A stretch of DNA of 64,000 bases, taken from positions 62,001 to 126,000 of the forward strand of contig NZ_JPRF03000065.1 of assembly GCF_001188955.3 (NCBI RefSeq). The letters are read 5' to 3'. The position numbers were made by a program, and so were the translations under genes. This document shows, piece by piece, positions 50,671-58,577 of this stretch (within the stretch, counting starts at the first letter, position 1; every line of letters starts with the position of its first letter). The stretch comes from Kitasatospora aureofaciens (GTDB taxonomy: Bacteria; Actinomycetota; Actinomycetes; Streptomycetales; Streptomycetaceae). A model generated the notes under the pieces. That model did no database searches and was not told the origin of the DNA. It saw nothing but the letters and a program-made list of their open reading frames with translations.

Positions 50671-52105
50671 CTACGCGGAGGCCGCCTCCGGGTGGACCTG
50701 GTCCCGGGCGGCGCGGTACTGCTGGCGCACCGCCGAACCGATCGCCAGGTCCTGCTCGCCGCCGGGTTCGACCGTCTCGGCATCCGGCAGCTCCCACTCC
50801 GGCGGCTCCGCGGTGCCCGCCAGCGCCCAGGCGGCCTGCCGGGCGGCGCCGCGGGCGGCGTGGGCGCCGCGGGGGCACCACGACCGGGACGCCGAACAGC
50901 ATCGGGGCGGCGTGCCGTACGGCCGGCAGCCGGCCGGCCGCGCCGAGCAGGAACACCCGCTTGATCTCGACGCCCTGGGCGCGCAGCACGTCCAGAGCGT
51001 CGGCGGTGTTGCACAGCATGCCCTCGACGGCGGCCCTGGCCAGGTGCTGAGGGGTCATCGCCTCGGCCCGCAGACCGGTCAGGGTGCCGGCGGCGTGCGG
51101 CAGCGCGGGGGTGCGCTCGCCGTCCAGGTAGGGGAGCAGCACCAGGCCGTAGGCGCCGGGGGAGGAGTGCAGGGCGAGGTCGCTCAGGCCGTCCAGGTCC
51201 GTGCCCAGCAGGGCGGCGGTGGAGCGCAGCACCTGGGCGGCGTTGAGGGTGGCGACCATCGGCAGGTGGCGGCCGCTCGCGTCGGCGAAGGAGGAGACCA
51301 GGCCGGAGGCGTCCACCACGGCCTTCTCGTGCACCGCGAAGATCGTCCCGGCGCTGCCAAGCGAGACCACCGCGTCGCCCGGGCGGAGGCCGAGGCCCAG
51401 GGCGGCGGCCATGTTGTCGCCGGTGCCGGCCGAGATCAGCAGGCCTTCGGGGGTGTGCCCGGCGGGTTCGGCGGGGCCGAGCACGTCCGGCAGCCTGAGC
51501 TCGTGGCCGAGCGCAAGCTCGACCAGGTCCTGCCGGTACTCGCCGGTGATCGGGGACCAGTAGCCGGTGCCGGAGGCGTCACCGCGGTCGGTGGTGCGGC
51601 GCTTGGGGTGGCCGAGCAGCTGCCACACCAGCCAGTCGTGCGGCAGCAGCACCTCGGCGACCCGGCGGGCGTTGACGGGCTCGAACTCGGCCAGCCAGCG
51701 CAGCTTGGCGATGGTGTACGTCGGGCTGGGCACCGCGCCGATCGCGGCGGTCCAGGCGGCCGGTCCGCCGAGGGCGTCCAGCAGCTTGGCGGCGGCGCCG
51801 CCGGAGCGCGGGTCGTTCCACAGGATCGCGGGCCGGACCAGCACCCCGCCCGCGTCGAGGCCGATCATGCCGTGCTGCTGCGCGCTGACGCCGATCGCCC
51901 GGACGCCCTCCAGCAGGCCGCCGGCCGCGGCGTCGCCGAGCGAGTGCAGCCAGACCTGCGGGTCGGTCTCGCCGGGGCGGAGGCCCTGGTCCTCGGGGAC
52001 GGGGTGCGGCGCCTTGCCGGAGCGGAGGACGGCGCCGGTGTCGGTGTCGCACGCGACGATCCTGGTGCGGTTGGTCGAGCTGTCTATCCCCGCGACGATG
52101 GCCAT
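50671..52105 (-). pseudogene. xylB: Xylulokinase, frameshifted near the 3' end
   Basis: FGGY-family sugar kinase that phosphorylates D-xylulose. The first 408 codons or so read normally: AGIDSSTNRTRIVACD, WNDPRSGG, GDNMAAALGLGLRPGDAVVSLGSAG (by parts), and LLGAAGRLPAVRHAAPMLFGVPVVVP. Immediately after VVVP the frame becomes an Arg/Pro/Gly run. The expected end (RGAHAARGAARQAAWALAG ... DQVHPEAASA) is present one base out of frame and stops at 50671. One extra base in a G5 run (50871-50875 on the plus strand) explains it. Real mutation and sequencing error cannot be told apart. In frame as given, translation runs on to 50396. Confidence 0.85.
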
Positions 52106-52212
52106 GTCGAGATCATGCCTCAGCCCGGCCCGGTACGCGTCCGGGCCGGGTGAGCCGTTGCCGGTTCGGGACCCCGCGTTGGGGTCTCCTTTGCTCTGGC
52201 CTCACCGCCCCG

Positions 52213-52506
52213 TCACGGGCGGAAGGTACCCCAGCCGTCGTCCTCCGTCCGGGACCGGCTGAAGTACGGCACCCGGTCGGTGACCGCGTTCGGCAGTCGG
52301 TCCCCGACCCGGTCCGCGACGGCGCCGGCCGCCTTCCCGGCCACCGCGCCGGCCTGCTGCCGCGCCCGGTCGGCCGCTCCCTGGACCGCGGGGTTCCGGG
52401 CGATCTGCCGGGTGACCTTGCTGATCTGTTCGTAGCGCTGGCGCCCGGCCCGCGAGCCGAGGACGTAGCCGGCCGCGAAACCCACAGCCAACGACAGCTT
52501 CCACAT
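52213..52506 (-). CDS. YtxH-like small membrane protein
   Basis: 97 aa. An N-terminal hydrophobic segment with glycines (KLSLAVGFAAGYVLGSRAGRQRYEQI) is followed by an Ala-rich amphipathic helix (about 30-70) and a polar C-terminus. This resembles YtxH/late-embryogenesis-like stress proteins. A GTG at 52518, close to AGGAG, is an alternative start. Function unknown. Confidence 0.75.
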   Translation of the reverse strand: MWKLSLAVGFAAGYVLGSRAGRQRYEQISKVTRQIARNPAVQGAADRARQQAGAVAGKAAGAVADRVGDRLPNAVTDRVPYFSRSRTEDDGWGTFRP

Positions 52507-52749
52507 GATCGGACCCACCCTCTCCTGGCGGCCTTCTGCCGCATTGCCCTACCCGTTGCTCGGGACGGTGAACCGTCCGCCTTCCCCAGCATCCCCGGGT
52601 GTCGTCGGGGGCGCGCGCGGGGCACGCCGGACCGGCGGTCCGGGGCGGCCGGGGAAAGCGATTGGCGGACCACCCCCCCGAGTGCGCTAATGTATGTCCC
52701 GCAGCGAGCGCCGAGGAGCCCGGGAGACGGGGGCCGAGGCGGAAGCCGA

Positions 52750-52822
52750 TCCCCCATAGCTCAATTGGCAGAGCAGCCGACTGTTAATCGGCAGGTTATT
52801 GGTTCGAGTCCAATTGGGGGAG
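52750..52822 (+). tRNA. tRNA-Asn (GTT)
   Basis: Full cloverleaf of 73 nt. Acceptor stem TCCCCCA/TGGGGGA; discriminator G; anticodon GTT at 52783-52785; T-arm with GGTTCGAGTCC. CCA is not encoded. Confidence 0.96.
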
Positions 52823-52885
52823 CTCAGGAGGAGCGCTCTTCGGGAGCCCGATTCCTGTGCGTGGTACGGAAGTTGAGTACCGCGA

Positions 52886-52958
52886 TCCCGCATAGCTCAA
52901 TTGGCAGAGCAGCCGGCTGTTAACCGGCAGGTTATTGGTTCGAGTCCAATTGCGGGAG
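52886..52958 (+). tRNA. tRNA-Asn (GTT), second copy
   Basis: Full cloverleaf of 73 nt, nearly identical to the copy 63 bases upstream. It differs in a base pair of the acceptor stem (TCCCGCA/TGCGGGA) and one in the anticodon stem. Anticodon GTT at 52919-52921. Followed by a terminator. Confidence 0.96.
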
Positions 52959-52990
52959 CTGCACCGGGTCCGCCCGGTGACTGCTCAGAG

Positions 52991-53022
52991 CGAAGGCCCC
53001 TCGGACGACCGGGGGGCCTTCG
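52991..53022 (+). terminator. Terminator after tRNA-Asn pair
   Basis: CGAAGGCCCC (52991-53000) pairs with GGGGCCTTCG (53013-53022), 10-bp perfect stem, 33 bases beyond the second tRNA-Asn. Confidence 0.8.
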
Positions 53023-53083
53023 TGTTGCCCGGGAGGGTGTCGCGTGCGTCACTCCGGGGCGCGCCGCCCCGGGGCCCGCGGGT

Positions 53084-53833
53084 TCAGGTGGTCGCCCTCC
53101 GGTAGAGGTCGGAGACCCGCTGGTCGAAGGCGACGCTGTACGAGGTGCCCGGGGTCTCTCCGCCCTCCTGGTAGCCGCCGATCACGCCGACCACCGCGCC
53201 GTCGGCGGTCACCCACGGGCTGCCGCTGGTGCCGTCGGTGTAGCCGCCGCAGTCGAAGCGTTCCTGGGTGGCGCTCTGCGACTTGGTGCGGACCGAGCAG
53301 GTGATCGGCTCGTCGCTCTCGTTGGGGTAGCCGGTCACGGAGACCGCCAGTCCGACGCCCCGGCCGGTGCCGAGCGGGTTGCCGCCGACCGCGTCCTCGA
53401 CCTGTCGGCCGTCGACCGGGCGGACGGTGACGAAGGCCACGTCGTAGTCGGGGTCGTCGTCCGAGGCCCAGCGCGGATCGACGGTGATCGACTCCACCTC
53501 CCAACTCCCGTACGGGGAGTACCCGTTGCGGTAGCCGGGGGTGAACACCAGGCCGTCCAGCAGGCCGACCCGCTGGTTCTGCACGCAGTGCGCGGCGGTG
53601 ACCAGCAGGTTGTGCCCGGGGCTGTGCACCACGCTCGCGGTGCAGGCCCGGGAGCCCTGCGGGCCGTGGACGGACAGGGTGCCGATCCGGTCGCGGGCCG
53701 GGCTCTGCTGGGCGACCTCGGCGTTCGGCGACGCGTCCGCGCCGCCGCCGCACGCGGTGCCGGAGGCCAGCAGCAGGGCGGCCAGCGCGGTCGCTCCGGC
53801 CGCACGCGGGGGCGGCACCGGGCGGGGGGCCAT
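53084..53833 (-). CDS. Trypsin-like serine protease lipoprotein (copy 1)
   Basis: 249 aa. N-terminal lipoprotein signal (ATALAALLLASGTAC, lipobox SGTAC). The chymotrypsin-fold domain has the catalytic His in LLVTAAHCV, Asp in DYDVAFVTV, and Ser in YTDGTSGSPWV, plus a disulfide-forming cysteine set. Probably extracellular and membrane anchored. A paralogue with the same architecture lies 128 bases to the right on the same strand, with shared segments VIGGYQEGGETPGTSYS. Confidence 0.92.
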   Translation of the reverse strand: MAPRPVPPPRAAGATALAALLLASGTACGGGADASPNAEVAQQSPARDRIGTLSVHGPQGSRACTASVVHSPGHNLLVTAAHCVQNQRVGLLDGLVFTPGYRNGYSPYGSWEVESITVDPRWASDDDPDYDVAFVTVRPVDGRQVEDAVGGNPLGTGRGVGLAVSVTGYPNESDEPITCSVRTKSQSATQERFDCGGYTDGTSGSPWVTADGAVVGVIGGYQEGGETPGTSYSVAFDQRVSDLYRRATT

Positions 53834-53961
53834 CGGCGCTCCGTCTCGTTCCTCGGGGCGGGCATCCGGGCCGTGCGTTCCGCCGTTCGAGAGGAAGATC
53901 TACCAGGCCGTGCCCGGCAGCGCCACCGCCGGCTGTTCGACCGGGGCCCGTCCCGTCCCCG

Positions 53962-54810
53962 TCAGCCGGTGGCCCGGTCGTAGAGGGCCTGGACCCGGTC
54001 GCCGAAGTAGCTGCTGTACGAGGTGTTCGGGCTGTCGCCGCCCTCCTGGTAGCCGCCGATCACACCGACCACGGTGCCGGTCCTGGTGCTCGGGTCGAAG
54101 TCGGTGACCCACGGGCTGCCGCTGGTGCCGCCGGTGTAGTCGGGGCAGTCGATCCGCAGCTGGGTGGCGCTCTGCTCGGTGGTGGTGTTGGAGCAGGTGA
54201 TCGGGACGTCACTGCTGCCCGGGTAGCCGGTGATCCGCACCGGGAGCTGGTAACCGCGGTTGACGCCGAGCTTGTTGGCACCGAGCACCTGCTGCACCTG
54301 CTGCCCGTTCTGGGCCTGGACGACCGCGAAGGCGACGTCCACGTCCGGGTCGGCGTGGTCCTTCCAACCGTCGTCCACCGTGACGGACACCAGCGGCCAC
54401 ACGCCGCTCGGGGTGTCGCCGTTGCGGTAGCCGGGGACGAAGACCAGGTCGCTGCGCCGGCCGATCTTCGGGTCCCAGACGCAGTGGGCGGCGGTGACGA
54501 TGAGGTTGAGCCCCGCGCTGTCCACCACGCTGGCGGTGCAGAAGTGGTCGCCGCCGGCGTTGCGGGTGAACACCGCGCCGACCAGGCCGTTGAGCACGGT
54601 GGGCTTGGCGGTGCGGGTGACCCCGGTGTGCCGGCCGGCCGCCCCCCGGAAGCGCTTCTTGGTCCAGCCGTGGCCGTTCGCGGTGTCGGTCGGCGGTGCC
54701 GAGGTGACCGTCGGGGCGATGCTGCCGGGCTGCGCCGCGGTGGTGCAACTTGCCGCCGCGAGCGCCAGCACCAGGGCCGCGGCCGCCGCTCCCGTCCCAC
54801 GCATCGTCAT
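53962..54810 (-). CDS. Trypsin-like serine protease lipoprotein (copy 2)
   Basis: 282 aa from ATG 54810 (ATG 54804 is possible). Lipoprotein signal with lipobox AAASC, then a Thr/Pro linker. The catalytic triad is His in LIVTAAHCV, Asp in DVDVAFAVV, and Ser in YTGGTSGSPWV. It is a clear paralogue of the upstream-numbered neighbour (VFVPGYRNGDTPSGVWPL, GVIGGYQEGGDSPNTSYSS), pointing to a local duplication. Role in envelope proteolysis is inferred. Confidence 0.92.
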   Translation of the reverse strand: MTMRGTGAAAAALVLALAAASCTTAAQPGSIAPTVTSAPPTDTANGHGWTKKRFRGAAGRHTGVTRTAKPTVLNGLVGAVFTRNAGGDHFCTASVVDSAGLNLIVTAAHCVWDPKIGRRSDLVFVPGYRNGDTPSGVWPLVSVTVDDGWKDHADPDVDVAFAVVQAQNGQQVQQVLGANKLGVNRGYQLPVRITGYPGSSDVPITCSNTTTEQSATQLRIDCPDYTGGTSGSPWVTDFDPSTRTGTVVGVIGGYQEGGDSPNTSYSSYFGDRVQALYDRATG

Positions 54811-54999
54811 CAGCCCAGGCTGCCCTGTCCGGCCCCTCGCCCGCCACCCGGGGCCAGCCGCCCGGAGAGGCGCGCGCAGTCGGCACCCAGCTGCGCCCCC
54901 GGCGCGCACCACGGGTGATCGACCGGCTATGCTGCCCGGGACGGCCTCGCGGGGCCGTCTGCTGCTGCCGTGGCCGGGAACCGGCGCGCGCGGCCAACC

Positions 55000-55073
<74 letters not shown>

Positions 55074-55556
55074 CTTCTGATCCCCGTTCGGCCCTGAGGC
55101 CGACGGGTTCTTGCGGCGCGGTGAGAACAGACTGTACGCGCGCCGGCACGCTGCGTGGCGATGACGCGCCGAAGTTCACCCGCGTTGAGGAATTCACCGG
55201 GACCGCACGGGGCGCTCGCAGCCTTCGGGAACGCACCGCGCGACTTGTGGCGGCCCGGGTCGCCGTGGACGCCGCGGTCGAGATGTGGATGTGGCCTTCC
55301 CGCTGGACGGCGATGACGGGCCCACCGGGATCCTCTCGCAGCACACCCGCGCCATTCGCGCCGGACCGGACAACCGGAAGCCCCGTCGAACGGCGCGAAG
55401 GACGGCTGACGGCCCGCCGACTCCGCCGGTGTCGCCACGGTGTTGGCGGAGTCGGTCGATGCTCCTCCTGTTGCGTTGCCGCGAAAAAGTGATATCACTT
55501 TGACAGCAGCCGCAAGCACACCCGCGGCATCCATCGCACTGGGGGGAGTCGGTCCC
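55074..55556 (+). other. Region between tRNA and SPFH gene (483 bp)
   Basis: No convincing gene; open frames across it look random and change frame. At its right end is the 16-bp palindrome that precedes the SPFH gene. Position next to a tRNA 3' end would suit a decayed integrated element, but no integrase or att-like repeat is visible. Confidence 0.45.
55486..55501. promoter_or_regulatory. 16-bp perfect palindrome upstream of SPFH gene
   Basis: AAAGTGATATCACTTT, perfect and without spacer, 55 bases upstream of the SPFH start. The next gene after SPFH encodes a ribbon-helix-helix protein, the most likely binder. Confidence 0.75.
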
Positions 55557-56504
55557 GTGACCGCACCGCACATCGCCGTCGAGGACGGCCCTGACATCGA
55601 CCTGCCGGCCCCGAAGATCACCGAGCGGGTCATCACCGGCGCCGCCGGCCTGCCGGTGCTCGGCGCCGCGCTGCTCGGCCTGCTCGCCGGGTTCGGCGCG
55701 CTGATCGCCGGAGGGGTCCAGATCAGCGGCGGCAGCAAGGGGGTGGGGATTCCGCTGGTGGTCGTCGGGCCGCTGGTGGTGCTCGGCTCGCTGCTGCTGC
55801 TGTGCGGGCTGACGGTCATCTCGCCCGGCCAGGCCCGGGTGGTCCAGCTGCTCGGCCGCTACCGCGGCACCATCCGCGCCGCCGGCCTGACCTGGGTGAA
55901 CCCGTTCACCAGTCGCCGGCGGATCTCCACCCGGATCCGCAACCATGAGACCGAGACCACCAAGGTCAACGACGCGGACGGCAACCCGATCGAGATGGCC
56001 GCCGTGGTGGTGTGGCAGGTCGAGGACACCGCGATGGCGGTGTTCGAGGTGGACGACTACGTCGACTTCGTCGCCATCCAGACCGAGACGGCCGTACGGC
56101 ACATCGCCACCAGCTACCCGTACGACGCCCACCACGAGGGGCAGTTGTCGCTGCGCGACGGTGCCGACGAGATCGCCCGCAAGCTCTCCGCCGAGATCGC
56201 CGCCCGGGTCGCATCGGCGGGCGTACGGGTCATCGAGTCCCGGATCACCCGGCTCGCCTACGCTCCCGAGGTCGCCCAGGTGATGCTCCAGCGGCAGCAG
56301 GCCGGGGCAGTGGTGGCCGCCCGGCGGCTGATCGTCGAGGGTGCCGTCGGTATGGTCGAGGAGGCGCTGGACCGGCTCGCCGAGCGGGACGTGGTGGAGT
56401 TGGACGAGGAGCGCAAGGCCGCCATGGTGAGCAACCTCCTGGTGGTGCTCTGCGGCGACCGGGGCACCCAGCCCGTCGTGAACACGGGCTCCCTCTACCA
56501 GTAA
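55557..56504 (+). CDS. SPFH/Band 7 (stomatin-flotillin) membrane protein
   Basis: 315 aa from GTG 55557, chosen because GGGGGGAG lies 8 bases upstream. Earlier in-frame starts at 55440 or 55499 would cross the palindrome. Two hydrophobic segments (about 30-52 and 65-90) are followed by the SPFH/Band 7 domain (about 90-250: [31 protein letters not shown] by parts) and a helix rich in Arg/Glu. SPFH proteins build membrane scaffolds; this one is linked to a DNA-binding ribbon-helix-helix gene. Confidence 0.93.
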   Translation: MTAPHIAVEDGPDIDLPAPKITERVITGAAGLPVLGAALLGLLAGFGALIAGGVQISGGSKGVGIPLVVVGPLVVLGSLLLLCGLTVISPGQARVVQLLGRYRGTIRAAGLTWVNPFTSRRRISTRIRNHETETTKVNDADGNPIEMAAVVVWQVEDTAMAVFEVDDYVDFVAIQTETAVRHIATSYPYDAHHEGQLSLRDGADEIARKLSAEIAARVASAGVRVIESRITRLAYAPEVAQVMLQRQQAGAVVAARRLIVEGAVGMVEEALDRLAERDVVELDEERKAAMVSNLLVVLCGDRGTQPVVNTGSLYQ

Positions 56505-56513
56505 GGGCGTGCG

Positions 56514-56741
56514 TTGGCGACGGAACGGAAGAAGCTCCTGCTGCGACTGGACCCTTCAGTTCACGACGCGCTGGCCCGGTGGGCCTCGGACGAACTGCGC
56601 AGCACCAACGCGCAGATCGAGTTCGTGCTCCGACGCGCCCTCACCGACGCGGGCCGCATGCCCAGCGGCGCGGCCGGGCTTCCCCGGCGCGGCCGACCGC
56701 CCAAGGAGGACCGGGGGAGCAGCGGTTCCGAAGAGGACTGA
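56514..56741 (+). CDS. Ribbon-helix-helix (Arc/CopG-like) regulator
   Basis: 75 aa starting at TTG, with AAGGG 6 bases upstream. The N-terminus ERKKLLLRLDPSVHDALARWASDEL then RSTNAQIEFVLRRAL forms the ribbon-helix-helix fold of Arc/CopG/HicB-type proteins. A basic/acidic tail follows (RRGRPPKEDRG). Nine bases after the SPFH gene. A likely autoregulator of this two-gene operon through the palindrome upstream. Confidence 0.87.
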   Translation: MATERKKLLLRLDPSVHDALARWASDELRSTNAQIEFVLRRALTDAGRMPSGAAGLPRRGRPPKEDRGSSGSEED

Positions 56742-56801
56742 CCGCACCTGCCGGGCCACCCAACAGATCTGCCGGATCGTCAAGATCTTTCGGAGACCGA
56801 G

Positions 56802-57470
56802 ATGGACCTGCCCGTCAATCTGCCCGAGAAGCTCTACCTGCTCGCCCACGACCCGCGCCGCGGGCGGACCACCCAGCACTCCTCGCTCAACCTGCTGCTC
56901 CAGGCGGCGGCACTGACCGAACTGCTGCGCCGGGGCCTGCTCTACGAGGAGGGCCGCAAGGCCGTCGCCCGGGTCCGCGGCGGGGCCGCCGAGGACGGCC
57001 TCGACCCGTACAGCGCACGGCTGTTGGGCCGGATCAGGGAGTCCCGGCCGCACAGCTGGAGCACCTGGGTCGGCCGCGCCAGGAGCACCGGGCGCGACCA
57101 GCCCATCCGCTGGGTCCGGGACGGCCTGGCGGACGCGGGCCGGATCACCCTGCGGCCGCACCGGGTGGCCGGGCTGTTCCCGGTGACCCTGGTCACCCTG
57201 GACGATCCCGGGGCGCGCGAGGCCCTGGCGGCCGCCGTCGCCGGGGCACTGAAGGGCCCGCTGAGCCGGGTCGACCCGGCCGACGCGGCGCTGACCGCCC
57301 TGGTCGCGGCCGGGCGGCTGCGCTCCGTCCTGAGCGCCCGGCAGCGCCGCGAGCACCGGGCCCGGATCGCGAAGCTGGCTCCCGCCGCCGGGCCGGTCCC
57401 GCGCGCCCTCGGCAGGGCGCTGGCCTGGCAGATGGCGGGCCACGCGGCGCAGAGTGCGGCCGCGGGGTGA
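56802..57470 (+). CDS. GPP34 (GOLPH3-like) protein
   Basis: 222 aa matching the GPP34 family, bacterial relatives of eukaryotic Golgi phosphoprotein 3/Vps74. Typical segments are NLPEKLYLLAHDPRRGR, LLQAAALTELLRRGLLYEEGRK, and the later LTALVAAGRLRSVLSARQRREHRARI (by parts). Eukaryotic members bind phosphoinositides and glycosyltransferases; bacterial function is undefined. It lies 60 bases after the ribbon-helix-helix gene, in the same direction. Confidence 0.9.
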   Translation: MDLPVNLPEKLYLLAHDPRRGRTTQHSSLNLLLQAAALTELLRRGLLYEEGRKAVARVRGGAAEDGLDPYSARLLGRIRESRPHSWSTWVGRARSTGRDQPIRWVRDGLADAGRITLRPHRVAGLFPVTLVTLDDPGAREALAAAVAGALKGPLSRVDPADAALTALVAAGRLRSVLSARQRREHRARIAKLAPAAGPVPRALGRALAWQMAGHAAQSAAAG

Positions 57471-57540
57471 CGGGCCGTCCACGGGGGTGACGGCCCGTCC
57501 CGGGGTAGCGGAGCCCGGTCGCCGGACAGGCGGCCGGGCC

Positions 57541-57650
57541 CCCGGCTGTCCGGGGCCAGGCATCAGAGCCGCAGGCCAGGACCGCGGGCCGGGGCCGCGG
57601 GCGAGGGCCACGGGCCGGGACCATCGGTCAGGGCCACAAGCCAGGGCCCC
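57541..57650. repeat. Degenerate short tandem repeats
   Basis: Loose head-to-tail units of about 12-15 bp around GGGCCRGGACCRC between the GPP34 and PLP-enzyme genes. Not exact enough for a clean unit count. Confidence 0.5.
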
Positions 57651-57662
57651 TAAGCTGGTCGG

Positions 57663-58571
57663 ATGCTCGAACCCGCCCTGCTGCCGACCCCGCTGGTGGA
57701 CTGCACCGACGAGGCCTTCGCCCGGGCCGGGGTGGAGCTGCGGCTCAAGCGGGACGACCTGCTGCACCCGAGCGTCCCGGGCAACAAGTGGCGCAAGCTG
57801 GCGCCCAACCTGGCCGTCGCCGTCGAGCATGGCCACACCCGGCTGCTCACCTTCGGCGGGGCCTACTCCACCCACCTGCGGGCGGTCGCGGCGGCCGCCG
57901 GGGCGCTCGGGCTGGAGAGCGTCGGGCTGGTGCGCGGCGAGGAGCTGGCCGACCGGCCGCGGAACTGGTCGCTGCGGGCCGCCGAGGAGTCCGGGATGCG
58001 GCTGGAGTTCCTCACCCGGGCCGCCTACCGGGAGGCCACCGGCCGGGCCGGCGACGGCGACGGTGCGGAAGTACAGCGCCGCTGGGGCCCGTGCCTGGTG
58101 CTCCCGGAGGGCGGCTCCAACGCCCTGGCGGCGGTCGGCGCGGCCGCGATCCCGGCCGAACTGCCGGACCTGGACCGGCGCGACGTGGTCTGCTGCCCGG
58201 TCGGCACCGGCGGCACCCTGGCCGGCATCGCGGCGGGCCTGCCGCCGGGCGCGCGGGCGCTCGGGGTGGCCGTGCTGCGCGGCGGCGAGGGCTACCTGGA
58301 GGCGGAGGTCGCCCGGCTGCACCGGGCCGGCTTCGGGCGCGAGTTCGCCAACTGGCGGATCGACCACGGCCACCACGGCGGCGGTTACGGCAAGGTCCCG
58401 CCCGAACTGGCCGCCTTCGCAGGGGAGTTCGAGCGACGCCACGGCATCCCGGTGGAGCGCCGGTACGTCGCCAAACTGCTCGCCGCACTGGCCGACCTGG
58501 CCGGGGCGGGCGCCTTCCCGCGCGGCACCCGCCTGACGGCCGTGGTCACCGGCCTGCCGGACCCGGAGTAG
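57663..58571 (+). CDS. PLP-dependent D-cysteine desulfhydrase/ACC deaminase-like enzyme
   Basis: 302-aa fold-type II PLP enzyme. The PLP lysine is in VPGNKWRKLAPN, with LKRDDLLHPS before it and FGGAYSTHLRAVAAAA after. The cofactor-phosphate loop is GTGGTLAGIAAGL. The family includes ACC deaminase and D-cysteine desulfhydrase. No decisive ACC-deaminase residues can be checked by eye, so the name is generic. Confidence 0.88.
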   Translation: MLEPALLPTPLVDCTDEAFARAGVELRLKRDDLLHPSVPGNKWRKLAPNLAVAVEHGHTRLLTFGGAYSTHLRAVAAAAGALGLESVGLVRGEELADRPRNWSLRAAEESGMRLEFLTRAAYREATGRAGDGDGAEVQRRWGPCLVLPEGGSNALAAVGAAAIPAELPDLDRRDVVCCPVGTGGTLAGIAAGLPPGARALGVAVLRGGEGYLEAEVARLHRAGFGREFANWRIDHGHHGGGYGKVPPELAAFAGEFERRHGIPVERRYVAKLLAALADLAGAGAFPRGTRLTAVVTGLPDPE

Positions 58572-58577
58572 GGCTCG

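Noticed and set aside
55120-55490. Small coding gene between the CAT tRNA and the SPFH gene
   Set aside because: Open frames on both strands have poor codon bias and no start with a ribosome site.
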